From Burkholderia sp. (lineage in GTDB: Bacteria; Pseudomonadota; Gammaproteobacteria; Burkholderiales; Burkholderiaceae): a stretch of DNA of 14,983 nucleotides. A program made the position numbers and the translations under genes. Below are positions 1 to 6,095 of the stretch, one piece after another. The notes under the pieces were generated by a model, which had not been told where the DNA came from, did not search any database, and saw nothing but the letters and a program-made list of their open reading frames with translations. The DNA is taken from the NCBI GenBank assembly GCA_030151225.1, contig JASLEG010000007.1, forward strand, positions 1 to 14,983. Direction: 5' to 3'. The stretch's first letter is position 1. Each line of letters starts with the position of its first letter.

Positions 1-228
1 GAGCCATGCGAACAGTTCGCCGGGGTTCTCGGGAATGCGCTCGCGGATCTCGACGCGCTTCTGCTCGATCGCGAGCCACGCCTTGCTGTTCTCGATCAGC
101 AAGGCGCCCTGCGCAACGCCGGCGGCGCGCCGATCGAGAACAGCAAGGCGTGGCTCGCGATCGAGCAGAAGCGCGTCGAGATCCGCGAGCGCATTCCCGA
201 GAACCCCGGCGAACTGTTCGCATGGCTC
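1..228. repeat. Perfect 97-bp inverted repeat with 34-nt loop
   Basis: Bases 1-97 and 132-228 are exact reverse complements, with no mismatch when read base by base (positions sum to 229). The loop is 98-131. The first mismatched pair inward is 98/131. The right arm is in frame with the ParB-like protein, whereas the left arm is its antisense. A 10-base direct repeat, cagcaaggcg, lies at 97-106 and 141-150 around the junction. The left arm begins exactly at the window edge, so its true length is unknown. A contig-end fold-back or chimeric read is the simplest explanation, but a real inverted duplication is possible. Confidence 0.95.
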
Positions 229-750
229 GGCCAGCAGAGCCCCGTCGACGTGATGGAGATCCTGTGCTTCTGCACGGCGACGTCGCTGAATGCGATCGTC
301 GGCAGCGAAGCCGCGGCACGGCCGCTCGTTCACGTCGAGAACGCTATCGGCCTCGACGTCTCCGACTGGTGGCAGCCGACGCGCGAAACGTTCCTCGACC
401 AGGTGCCGAAGGCGGTCATTCAGTCGGCCCTCGAGGAGGCCGGCGCGAGCGACGCGGCGCGCAAGGCCGTCGGCGCCGCGAAGAAAGCCGAGGCGGCCGA
501 GCTCGCCGAGCTTGAGCTGCGCGACAGCGGCTGGCTGCCCGGGCCGCTGCGCGGGCCGCATTACTCCATGAACGCGGCCGCGCGCGCGAAGCCGGCGGAA
601 TCGGCCGAGCCGGCGAAGCGTGCGGCGCGCGCGCCGCGCAAGACAGCCGCGCAGCCGAAGGCGGCGGCCACCAGCAAATCCAAAGCCGGCAAGCCCGGCC
701 TCGATCCCGCCACGGCCTGGCCGTTCCCATCGAATACCGATCGCCCGTAA
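1..750 (+). CDS. ParB/RepB/Spo0J-family protein, C-terminal part (5' truncated by window edge)
   Basis: Frame 1 is open from the window edge to a TAA at 748-750. The readable protein contains segments such as FAWLGQQSPVDVMEILCFC and DWWQPTRETFLDQVPKA, then DSGWLPGPLR. This resembles the C-terminal region that follows the ParB nuclease/HTH part in plasmid- and phage-borne ParB-like proteins; the call is by family resemblance. An Ala/Lys/Pro-rich tail (roughly the last 60 residues) ends the protein. The ParB/Srx domain itself lies outside the window, so the biochemical role (DNA binding, partition or phage replication) cannot be confirmed. Bases 1-97 are the exact reverse complement of 132-228, so residues encoded before about base 98 are probably not authentic. 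The trustworthy coding part is about 98-750. As the first of a co-directional series leading to an integrase, it fits a prophage early or replication region. Confidence 0.6.
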   Translation, partial: EPCEQFAGVLGNALADLDALLLDREPRLAVLDQQGALRNAGGAPIENSKAWLAIEQKRVEIRERIPENPGELFAWLGQQSPVDVMEILCFCTATSLNAIVGSEAAARPLVHVENAIGLDVSDWWQPTRETFLDQVPKAVIQSALEEAGASDAARKAVGAAKKAEAAELAELELRDSGWLPGPLRGPHYSMNAAARAKPAESAEPAKRAARAPRKTAAQPKAAATSKSKAGKPGLDPATAWPFPSNTDRP

Positions 751-804
751 CGCCGAGGCGCGCCGCCGCGCGCTGGCCGCTTTCAACCCACACCCGAGGT
801 TCCC

Positions 805-1038
805 ATGGACAAAGAGCAAATCTACGACACGCAAATCAGCCCGCTCATGCGGCAGATCCTCGCGATCGCGAAAGAACACGACATCAATTTCTTGGCGTCG
901 TTTTTCATTCCCACTGCCTCCGCTCCGATGATGCGCAGTTCGAGCTCGCTCTTGAGCGACGACGCGCCGCCGGAGTTCGAGCAGGCGTTCAGCCTCGTGC
1001 GAGACGGCTTCACGGCCTCCTCCGTCACCACACACTGA
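805..1038 (+). CDS. Hypothetical small phage-type protein (77 aa)
   Basis: A 77-residue acidic to neutral protein beginning MDKEQIYDTQISPLMRQI. A GAGGT Shine-Dalgarno at 796-800 lies 4 nt before the ATG, and the gene sits 54 nt after the ParB-like stop and 13 nt before the next gene. The N-terminal half (ISPLMRQILAIAKEHDINF, then a hydrophobic FLASFFIP) reads like a small conserved protein of temperate-phage early regions that I have seen only as hypothetical. I see no enzyme motif, metal site or convincing membrane segment. A Ser-rich stretch (MMRSSSSLLSDD) is the other visible feature. Its position in a co-directional block with good ribosome-binding sites supports it as a real gene. The function is unknown. 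Confidence 0.7.
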   Translation: MDKEQIYDTQISPLMRQILAIAKEHDINFLASFFIPTASAPMMRSSSSLLSDDAPPEFEQAFSLVRDGFTASSVTTH

Positions 1039-1051
1039 TTGGAGATCCGTC

Positions 1052-1747
1052 ATGTCGTTCCAAGACCTTTCCAGCGCCGTAGCGGCCGCCTTTTCAAAAG
1101 TCGTCGCGGATGGTGTGATCGAGCGTGCGATCGAGGAGAAGCTCACGAAAACGATCACGTCGATCATCGACGAGGAGCTACGCTCCTACTCGGGTTTCGG
1201 CAAGCAGCTGGGCGAGCAGGTGAAAACTGCCCTGCAGGTCGATCTTTCCAGGCTCGGCCTTCCCAGCTACAACGACTTCATCATGAAGGTCGTGCGCGCC
1301 AAAGTTTCCGCCCTCACGCAGAACGCGATCGCACAGCAGGTCGAGAAGCAGCTCGAAACCCTGCTCGCACCCGCGCCGGCAGAGATCACTTTGTCGACTC
1401 TCGTCGAGCAGTTCATCAAGGGCAATGACGATCGTTACGGTTGCTCATGCGATGCCCCGGAGCGCATCACGCTGCACGTGAAAGATACCGATTACGGGTC
1501 GCACTGGATCGCGCTCGACAAAAACTACGGTAAGTCGGAGTACGAGTGCGAGATCCGGTTCGGTGTGTCCGAGGACGGGCGCATGTTCGGCTTGAGGCTC
1601 GGCAAGCAAAAAGTCGAGGAGACGCTGTTCCTCGATCCCTACGGATTCGAGCGCTCCATCCTTCAAATGCACCTCGCCGGCACGAAGGTGATCATCGATC
1701 GCGACGCCGACGAGATCGATACCCACTACCCCGGCCGCGGCGACTGA
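1052..1747 (+). CDS. Hypothetical phage-type protein (231 aa)
   Basis: A 231-aa protein starting at an ATG with GGAGA at 1041-1045, 6 nt upstream. Residues about 1-110 are predicted mostly helical and amphipathic (VIERAIEEKLTKTITSIID; QNAIAQQVEKQLETLL), suggesting an oligomerising or coiled-coil N-terminal half. The C-terminal half is richer in aromatic and charged residues and beta-like (SHWIALDKNYGKSEYECEIR). A GCSCD motif around residues 130-134 has two close cysteines but no partner pair, so zinc binding is not supported. I do not recognise a named family. It sits 13 nt after the 77-aa gene and 8 nt before the Cys-rich gene, consistent with one early-region transcript. No signal peptide or transmembrane segment is visible, so it is likely cytoplasmic. 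Confidence 0.75.
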   Translation: MSFQDLSSAVAAAFSKVVADGVIERAIEEKLTKTITSIIDEELRSYSGFGKQLGEQVKTALQVDLSRLGLPSYNDFIMKVVRAKVSALTQNAIAQQVEKQLETLLAPAPAEITLSTLVEQFIKGNDDRYGCSCDAPERITLHVKDTDYGSHWIALDKNYGKSEYECEIRFGVSEDGRMFGLRLGKQKVEETLFLDPYGFERSILQMHLAGTKVIIDRDADEIDTHYPGRGD

Positions 1748-1755
1748 GCCACACG

Positions 1756-2019
1756 ATGCCCTGCACGCCCTTCCGCCTGCCTGGCGGCGGTTCCGGATTC
1801 ATCTGCACCCGCGGGCGCGGCCGCGCGCCGCGCTGCTCGGTACCGGACTGCTCCGCGCCTAGCGCTTTCCAGTGCGATTTCAACACGAAGCCGGGAAAGA
1901 CCTGCGATCGACACCTCTGCGCGGCGCACGCGCACCAGGTCGGCCCGGACGCGCATTTCTGCCCTGCCCACCAGGCCGACGCCAGCGGCGCGAAGCCGGT
2001 GCAGGGCGATCTTTTCTGA
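1756..2019 (+). CDS. Cys/His-rich putative zinc-binding phage protein (87 aa)
   Basis: The ATG at 1756 gives an 87-aa protein starting MPCTPFRLPGGGSGFICTRG. It carries eight cysteines (residues 3, 17, 27, 32, 40, 50, 55, 69) and His at 53, 58, 60, 67 and 72. The arrangement C27-x4-C32, C50-x4-C55-x2-H58 and H67-x-C69-x2-H72 looks like one or two zinc knuckle or treble-clef sites. Similar small proteins occur next to integrase and replication genes in Burkholderia and Pseudomonas temperate phages, without assigned function (family memory, not a search). An in-frame extension upstream to about 1546 exists, but it would overlap the 231-aa gene by about 200 nt, so the 1756 start is preferred. The Shine-Dalgarno site is weak, and expression may depend on coupling to the gene ending 8 nt before. 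Confidence 0.7.
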   Translation: MPCTPFRLPGGGSGFICTRGRGRAPRCSVPDCSAPSAFQCDFNTKPGKTCDRHLCAAHAHQVGPDAHFCPAHQADASGAKPVQGDLF

Positions 2020-2031
2020 TCGAGGTTCACG

Positions 2032-3417
2032 ATGGCAACTACCGTTACGACGATGAAAATGGCGCTCGCGAGCGAGGAAGACCTGGGCGCCGCATACGAA
2101 CTGCTCGGGCTGCTCGACAGCATAGACCGCGGCTACTACCCTGCCGGCGATGAAGAAGAAGACGCCCCCATGTTTCTCGATGAGGACGATCCCGAACATC
2201 TGCGGCGCATCTACACCAGGCTGAAAGAAATCCTCGGCCTGCGCGGCAGTGGCGCGATGCATCGCGTGATCGGGGGCTTCTCGACGTTGCGCTACGAGAA
2301 AAACCAGTTCCTCGACCTGACGAAAGACACCGTTGAGCTGCACCCGCGCATCATCAAGGCGCTTGAGCTCGAGGCCGCGATGCGCGACAAGAGCGCGCCG
2401 CCGGCCATTGCCGCGCTGCCGCCCTTCCCGGTAAGTCTTCGCAAGATGTGGAGCGGCGGCGACGTGCAGCGCTGGATCGACGACAACATCAAGCCGCTCG
2501 TGCAAGAGCGCCATTTCGATGCGCACTGCGGTCCCGACGAAGCCCCTAGTGCAGCCAAAGTGCCGCAAGGCTGGAAGCTGGTATGCGTCAATCAGCATTT
2601 CAGCTCGCTCATGGATGCCTTGGAGCGCGCCGACGATAAGGGCTACTTGCCCGATGCCATGCGCATTGCGTGGGAAGAATTCGAGTATGACGAAAACATC
2701 GACGCCGCTGATGGGGTGCAGCTTGACCAACAGGCCGCGATGGAGGCCGGATGGGCGAAGACCTACGGCGAGCCCTGGTACGGCGGCAACGGCGTGGCGC
2801 GAGGCATCTGGGAAGAAGCGTGGCAGCAGGGCGCGGGATGGATGGAGTCGCGCGCAGCAGTATCGCCGGCCACGGCCGAGCCCTGCGCGCACGACTACGT
2901 GCGATCTGATCGCGTCTGCACCGAGTGCGGCGAGAAGACGGCCACGGCCGACGGCCGACACGACTTCATGGCCGAGGCTGGCGACCGGTGCGCCGACGAG
3001 ATCCGCGCTCTCGCCGCCTCGCCTGCAGCCGACCCCGTCTCGGTGCCGCGCGTCGTGCTCACCGAGCTGGTCGAAGACGTCGAGGAATACGCCGGCCGAC
3101 ACTGCTTCCGCGAGCTCGAGCAACAGGCGCGCACGGCAAGCATCGCGCGCGCGCGGGAAATCCTTGCGGCGCCGGTCTCGACGTGGCCTGGCTACAGGCG
3201 CGGCTTCAGCGACGGCCGGCGCGCCGCCGACCGCATCCATGCGCAACGGGTGGCGCCGGGCGCCGACACGGAACAGCTTGCAGAAGCCCGCAAGCTGATC
3301 GCGCACGCATGCGAGTTCGCCATGGTGCAGCTCGACGACGAATGGCACGAGCGCGCCGCCGCACTCCTCGCTTTGCCTGCCCCGGATATCTCTGCCAGCG
3401 CAGGAGGCAAATCGTGA
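2032..3417 (+). CDS. Hypothetical phage protein with C-x-H / C-x2-C zinc motif (461 aa)
   Basis: A 461-aa acidic protein. The ATG at 2032 is preceded by GAGG (2022-2025) and lies 12 nt after the Cys-rich gene's stop. Three parts can be seen. Residues about 10-105 form a helical segment (SEEDLGAAYELLGLLDSI through the HRVIGGFSTLRYEKNQF region). The middle is rich in Trp and acidic residues (ARGIWEEAWQQGAGW). Residues 285-299 hold C285-x-H287 and C296-x-x-C299 in a possible single zinc site. The last 150 residues include a YRRGFSDGRRAADRI segment and helices. I do not recognise a named domain. The patchwork of dissimilar segments suggests a mosaic of small phage modules fused in one frame. No membrane segment or signal peptide is seen. 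The stop TGA overlaps the GTG of the following small ORF. Confidence 0.75.
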   Translation: MATTVTTMKMALASEEDLGAAYELLGLLDSIDRGYYPAGDEEEDAPMFLDEDDPEHLRRIYTRLKEILGLRGSGAMHRVIGGFSTLRYEKNQFLDLTKDTVELHPRIIKALELEAAMRDKSAPPAIAALPPFPVSLRKMWSGGDVQRWIDDNIKPLVQERHFDAHCGPDEAPSAAKVPQGWKLVCVNQHFSSLMDALERADDKGYLPDAMRIAWEEFEYDENIDAADGVQLDQQAAMEAGWAKTYGEPWYGGNGVARGIWEEAWQQGAGWMESRAAVSPATAEPCAHDYVRSDRVCTECGEKTATADGRHDFMAEAGDRCADEIRALAASPAADPVSVPRVVLTELVEDVEEYAGRHCFRELEQQARTASIARAREILAAPVSTWPGYRRGFSDGRRAADRIHAQRVAPGADTEQLAEARKLIAHACEFAMVQLDDEWHERAAALLALPAPDISASAGGKS

Positions 3418-3566
3418 GACGAATCTGGACGATTCTGCCGGCGTTCATCTACGCGCGGCTCGTGCAGCGGCACGGCGAGCGGTTCAGTGCGCTTGGGGCT
3501 AACTGGAACTACGATGGCCGCTCGATGCTTGTTCGAGCGCGCACAACCACGGAGGACGGGAATTGA
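3414..3566 (+). CDS. Small ORF, 50 aa, translationally coupled (GTG start)
   Basis: GTG at 3414 follows a perfect AGGAGG at 3402-3407 with 6-nt spacing. The start overlaps the preceding TGA as GTGA, and the stop (3564-3566) overlaps the next TTG start as TTGA. The product begins MRRIWTILPAFIYARLVQRH and ends RARTTTEDGN. It is basic with a short hydrophobic N-terminal patch (IWTILPAFIYA), too short and interrupted to call a membrane helix with confidence. No family is recognised. The ideal ribosome-binding site and the double overlap are the evidence that it is translated. It could equally act mainly as a coupling spacer for the downstream genes. Confidence 0.6.
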   Translation: MRRIWTILPAFIYARLVQRHGERFSALGANWNYDGRSMLVRARTTTEDGN

Positions 3567-3808
3567 ACGAACGCCTCATGTCCGAAGGGGACCTGCAGCA
3601 TGTCACCGGCAAGAAGCGCCACAGCGCTCAGGCGGCCTGGTTCAAGCTTCATTTCGGCCTCACGCCGGTGCAGAGCGCCGATGGCCGGATCATCATCACC
3701 TGGGCGGCCTTCGAAGGCCTTCAGGCCAAGCGCGCTGGCATCGTCGAGCCCAGCGCCGGCGGTGGCGGCCCGCGGCCGAGTCTCACGCCGATCCGGAGGG
3801 TCGCTTGA
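3563..3808 (+). CDS. DUF4224-like small protein upstream of integrase (81 aa, TTG start)
   Basis: TTG at 3563, with GGAGGA at 3551-3556 (6-nt spacing), overlaps the preceding stop. An internal ATG at 3578 is the alternative start. The sequence MSEGDLQHVTGKKRHSAQAA followed by WFKLHFGL matches the general look of DUF4224: an acidic helix, a basic T-G-x-K-R turn, then a Q-x-x-W-F helix. Small DUF4224 proteins commonly sit directly upstream of tyrosine integrases in Burkholderia and other proteobacterial prophages. This context suggests an excisionase-like or DNA-binding role in recombination directionality, but that is inference. The C-terminal third is Gly/Pro-rich and probably disordered. Its TGA overlaps the integrase TTG (TTGA), so the integrase is probably made by coupled translation. 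Confidence 0.7.
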   Translation: MNERLMSEGDLQHVTGKKRHSAQAAWFKLHFGLTPVQSADGRIIITWAAFEGLQAKRAGIVEPSAGGGGPRPSLTPIRRVA

Positions 3809-4944
3809 ACGCAGCTCGTCGCCGAACAAAAGACGTGCCGTGGCCGCGCCGGGTGTATCTGCGCTCGAATACCTTCTGGTGGGTTCGTCCCACCGACGAG
3901 CAATGGATTCGGCTGTGCCGCTTCGCCGACGGCGAGACCAGGATGCTCGAGCGGCTCGCCGAGGAGAAGCGCAAGATCGAGATCGATCCGGACGCGGGCA
4001 ACATGCCGCGCCTGGTCGACGTGTACATGGAGACGCACGAGAAGAAATACGCCGAGTCCTTCCGCGCCGAATGGCGCCGGCGCGGCGAAACGGTCAGGAT
4101 GGGGTTTTCGAAATTTGACATCCAGCAAGTCGACGCCGGCACGATCTACGACTTCCTGCACGACAACTGGGGGGACAAGCTGCCGACGTTCCAAGCGATG
4201 CACGCGTGGCTGTCGAAATTCTTCGCCTGGGCGACCGTGAAGCGCTACGCGAGCGGCAATCCGTGCCGCGAGATCCAGGTCAAGAAGCCGAAGAAGCGAA
4301 CCGTCTACATCCCGAACGATCATTTTCTGGCGATCCGCACGGCGCTGGCCGTGTACAGCTACGAGAAGAAGATCAAGGGACAGAAACGGACGATCGAGGC
4401 GAGGGTGCCCACCGGCCCGATGATGCAGGTGTTCGTGGACCTCTGCTATCTGACGATCCAGCGCGCGACCGAGATTCGCGAGCTGCAGTGGAAGCAGGAT
4501 CCGGCCGACCCGTTCGGCTGCAGCTGGGTCGACGAGAATGCCGGCGTAATCCACTTCGTTCCTTCGAAGACCGAGGATTCGAGCGGCGAGGTGGTCGACT
4601 GGCCGATCACGCCCGAGATTCAAGCGGTCCTGTCCCGCGCCCGCGCGCTCGAGCCGAAGTTCGGCCAGCGGTATGTCGTCCGCGACGAGAACGGCGAGCA
4701 GAAGACCATGGCGGCCTGCCGCGATGCATGGCGCGATGCGAAGCGGCGCGCGGGGCTCGCCAAGGCGCCCTACACGGTAAAGGACATCCGCGCGAAGGCG
4801 ATGACGGATGCCAGGCGCGCGGGCTACGACATCGACGCCCTGCAGGTCGCGGCCGCGCACTCGGATCGCAACACCACCGAGATCTACATTAAGTCGCGGG
4901 ACGTGCCCGTCTCCACAGTGAGGATGGCACTACCCGCCGCCTAA
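3805..4944 (+). CDS. int: Tyrosine-type site-specific integrase (phage integrase family)
   Basis: A 379-aa protein read from TTG at 3805, with GGAGGG at 3795-3800 and 4-nt spacing. The frame stays open upstream to 3487, but that part overlaps two other genes and has no ribosome-binding site. Residues about 50-190 form the N-terminal/SAM-like core-binding region (VDVYMETHEKKYAESFRAEW; AMHAWLSKFFAWA). The C-terminal catalytic domain shows Arg220 in TIQRATEIREL, the box-II set K326-x-x-R329 in TVKDIRAK (Lys where His is more usual), His352 in AAAHSDRNTTEIY, and the nucleophile Tyr361. These match the R-K-H/K-x-x-R-H-Y scheme, so it looks active. It is expected to catalyse integration and excision of the element at the 3' end of the tRNA-Pro gene about 1 kb downstream, which it points towards. 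The length is normal for phage integrases. Confidence 0.93.
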   Translation: MNAARRRTKDVPWPRRVYLRSNTFWWVRPTDEQWIRLCRFADGETRMLERLAEEKRKIEIDPDAGNMPRLVDVYMETHEKKYAESFRAEWRRRGETVRMGFSKFDIQQVDAGTIYDFLHDNWGDKLPTFQAMHAWLSKFFAWATVKRYASGNPCREIQVKKPKKRTVYIPNDHFLAIRTALAVYSYEKKIKGQKRTIEARVPTGPMMQVFVDLCYLTIQRATEIRELQWKQDPADPFGCSWVDENAGVIHFVPSKTEDSSGEVVDWPITPEIQAVLSRARALEPKFGQRYVVRDENGEQKTMAACRDAWRDAKRRAGLAKAPYTVKDIRAKAMTDARRAGYDIDALQVAAAHSDRNTTEIYIKSRDVPVSTVRMALPAA

Positions 4945-4974
4945 CGCGCCCTTCCCTGGCGGCTACCCCTGTAC

Positions 4975-5778
4975 CTAACCGCTCGTCTGTTCAGACGACG
5001 GTTCCTCCAAGGCTCGCGGAATGCGATACCGCCGCCGCAGAAGTTGCATGGTAAAGGCAACCAACACGAGGACGACGCCAATTGCAATCACTGCTACTCG
5101 GAAACCGCGCAACCACTCGACATCCGTATGAACCCCACTCAAAGCGGCACCAGCGATTATGAGGCTCATCCCAAAAGAGGGAGATGGGATTATCTCCCCC
5201 TCTTTGATCAGTGACCTCCAGTCCGTGTTTTTCCCCGCAATCCAGATACTCGGCACCCCCTTAATCGTGCCGTAAAAACCCGGCAGCCCCTTCCCCGTAT
5301 GCAAAATCTCAATCAGCGCCCCGTCTTTTCGGTCGAGGTAATCGAAATTGATGAAGACCATAGAGGGGATATCGCCCGGTGCCGCCACGAACCCTAGTGC
5401 TTCACGGGTGACCTTCAGCACTCGAACTGAGAGCACTTGGGTCTTAGAGTTGTATGCGAGACGCAGTTGGTCTTTCGAAACGATGTCCTCGCCGCGAAGC
5501 GTCGAGTTTCCCGCGTTCCAGACCCAGACCAAGGTGCGCATTATGTGCGGCACCTCTTGCCCGTCAAAAAGGATTCGGACATTCGTCGGAAGCATCTGCG
5601 TAGGGCCTCCGAGTAACCGCCGATTCACGCGCTTGACCGCTGGACGGGGCCGCTTACTACTTATAGCGATTCCCCATATCGCAAGTCCAACCCCGACGAC
5701 AAGTGCGATTAAGCTGATCGTCGTACCGACCCAGCCGGGCGAAAGCGCATCGAGTATGGTCTGGAGCATGTTTCGCAT
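4975..5778 (-). CDS. Membrane-anchored hypothetical protein, probable cargo gene (267 aa)
   Basis: A 267-aa protein, convergent with the integrase (30-nt gap) and lying between it and the attachment site. TM1 is at about residues 17-39 (GTTISLIALVVGVGLAIWGI), followed by a basic stretch. A central domain of about 150 aa includes NVRILFDGQEVPHIMRTLVW and VWNAGNSTLRGEDI. Two C-terminal hydrophobic segments follow (about 203-217 and 228-249, AVIAIGVVLVLVAF), then a basic tail. The central signature of a 'DGxxV' strand and then an N-x-GN-x-x-(I/L)-x-x-x-D motif occurs in widespread uncharacterised membrane-tethered proteins (memory only, no named function). Its base composition is clearly lower in GC than its neighbours, which suggests recent acquisition. 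The position between int and att suits lysogenic conversion or defence cargo, but no such function is shown. The alternative start is the ATG at 5769. A possible -10, TACAAT, sits at 5791-5796. Confidence 0.75.
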   Translation of the reverse strand: MRNMLQTILDALSPGWVGTTISLIALVVGVGLAIWGIAISSKRPRPAVKRVNRRLLGGPTQMLPTNVRILFDGQEVPHIMRTLVWVWNAGNSTLRGEDIVSKDQLRLAYNSKTQVLSVRVLKVTREALGFVAAPGDIPSMVFINFDYLDRKDGALIEILHTGKGLPGFYGTIKGVPSIWIAGKNTDWRSLIKEGEIIPSPSFGMSLIIAGAALSGVHTDVEWLRGFRVAVIAIGVVLVLVAFTMQLLRRRYRIPRALEEPSSEQTSG

Positions 5779-5860
5779 GTTTCACCAGTAATTGTACGTA
5801 ACCGACGATTCACCTAGCAGCGCGTCCCGGCGAGGCGCAGTGGCGTCAAAGGACATGTAA

Positions 5861-5879
5861 TTTTGGAAGTCTTCCAAAA
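5861..5879. repeat. Perfect 19-bp palindrome near the attachment site
   Basis: TTTTGGAAG at 5861-5869, a central T, then CTTCCAAAA at 5871-5879, exactly reverse complementary. It lies in non-coding DNA 69 bp from the tRNA CCA end and 82 bp upstream of the membrane-protein gene. Such a site could bind the integrase or excisionase arms, or act as an operator for the cargo gene. It has no T-tract placed as in a terminator of either gene. Confidence 0.85.
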
Positions 5880-5882
5880 CGA

Positions 5883-5892
5883 GCCCCGACCA
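5883..5892. repeat. Inverted copy of the tRNA-Pro 3' tip
   Basis: GCCCCGACCA at 5883-5892 is the exact reverse complement of 5948-5957, which encodes the acceptor end and CCA of the tRNA. The two copies flank the 5914-5941 hairpin. It may be a core-like site for the integrase, or it may simply let the two ends pair around the terminator. A 10-base match next to a tRNA could also be chance. Confidence 0.6.
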
Positions 5893-5913
5893 CGCTACAG
5901 CGAAAACAGGAAA

Positions 5914-5941
5914 GCCCGCGCAATCCATTGATTACGCGGGC
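5914..5941 (-). terminator. Hairpin terminator after tRNA-Pro
   Basis: GCCCGCG (5914-5920) pairs with CGCGGGC (5935-5941). The stem extends by three A/T pairs after one C-A mismatch, leaving a 6-nt loop. Read on the - strand it follows the tRNA 3' end by 6 nt and is followed by TTTCCTGTTTT. This fits a factor-independent terminator for the tRNA transcript, and it may also insulate the element from it. Confidence 0.65.
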
Positions 5942-5945
5942 CTAA

Positions 5946-6024
<79 letters not shown>

Positions 6025-6034
6025 AAAGAAGAAG

Positions 6035-6040
6035 AGTATA
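6035..6040 (-). promoter_or_regulatory. Putative -10 box of the tRNA-Pro promoter
   Basis: TATACT on the - strand lies 10 nt upstream of the tRNA 5' end, in an AT-rich stretch (6022-6063) unlike the GC-rich surroundings. The -35 is poor; TTCTAT about 17 nt upstream is the best match. Its position suits a stable-RNA promoter with a short leader. Confidence 0.5.
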
Positions 6041-6095
6041 TCAGACACTTTCTTCCGATAGAACCACCATCGCGCACTTTTTCACACGTGCCCGC

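Noticed and set aside
1726..3348. 540-aa open frame on the - strand
   Set aside because: It is antisense to the 461-aa and neighbouring genes, whose starts have good ribosome-binding sites. It is Arg/Ala/His-rich with no domain, typical of GC-rich antisense frames.
3721..4860. 379-aa open frame on the - strand over the integrase
   Set aside because: It is the mirror of the integrase, which has all its catalytic residues. The antisense product is low-complexity Arg/Ala/Leu.
4983..4998. Short palindrome tcgtctgttcagacga near the integrase end
   Set aside because: The stem is 7 bp with a 2-nt loop and no T-run. It lies inside the coding end of the membrane-protein gene, so it is probably chance and not a terminator.
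5174..5205. Imperfect inverted repeat aaagaggg...ccctcttt
   Set aside because: It is inside a coding frame, has a bulge and no partner signals; no role could be supported.
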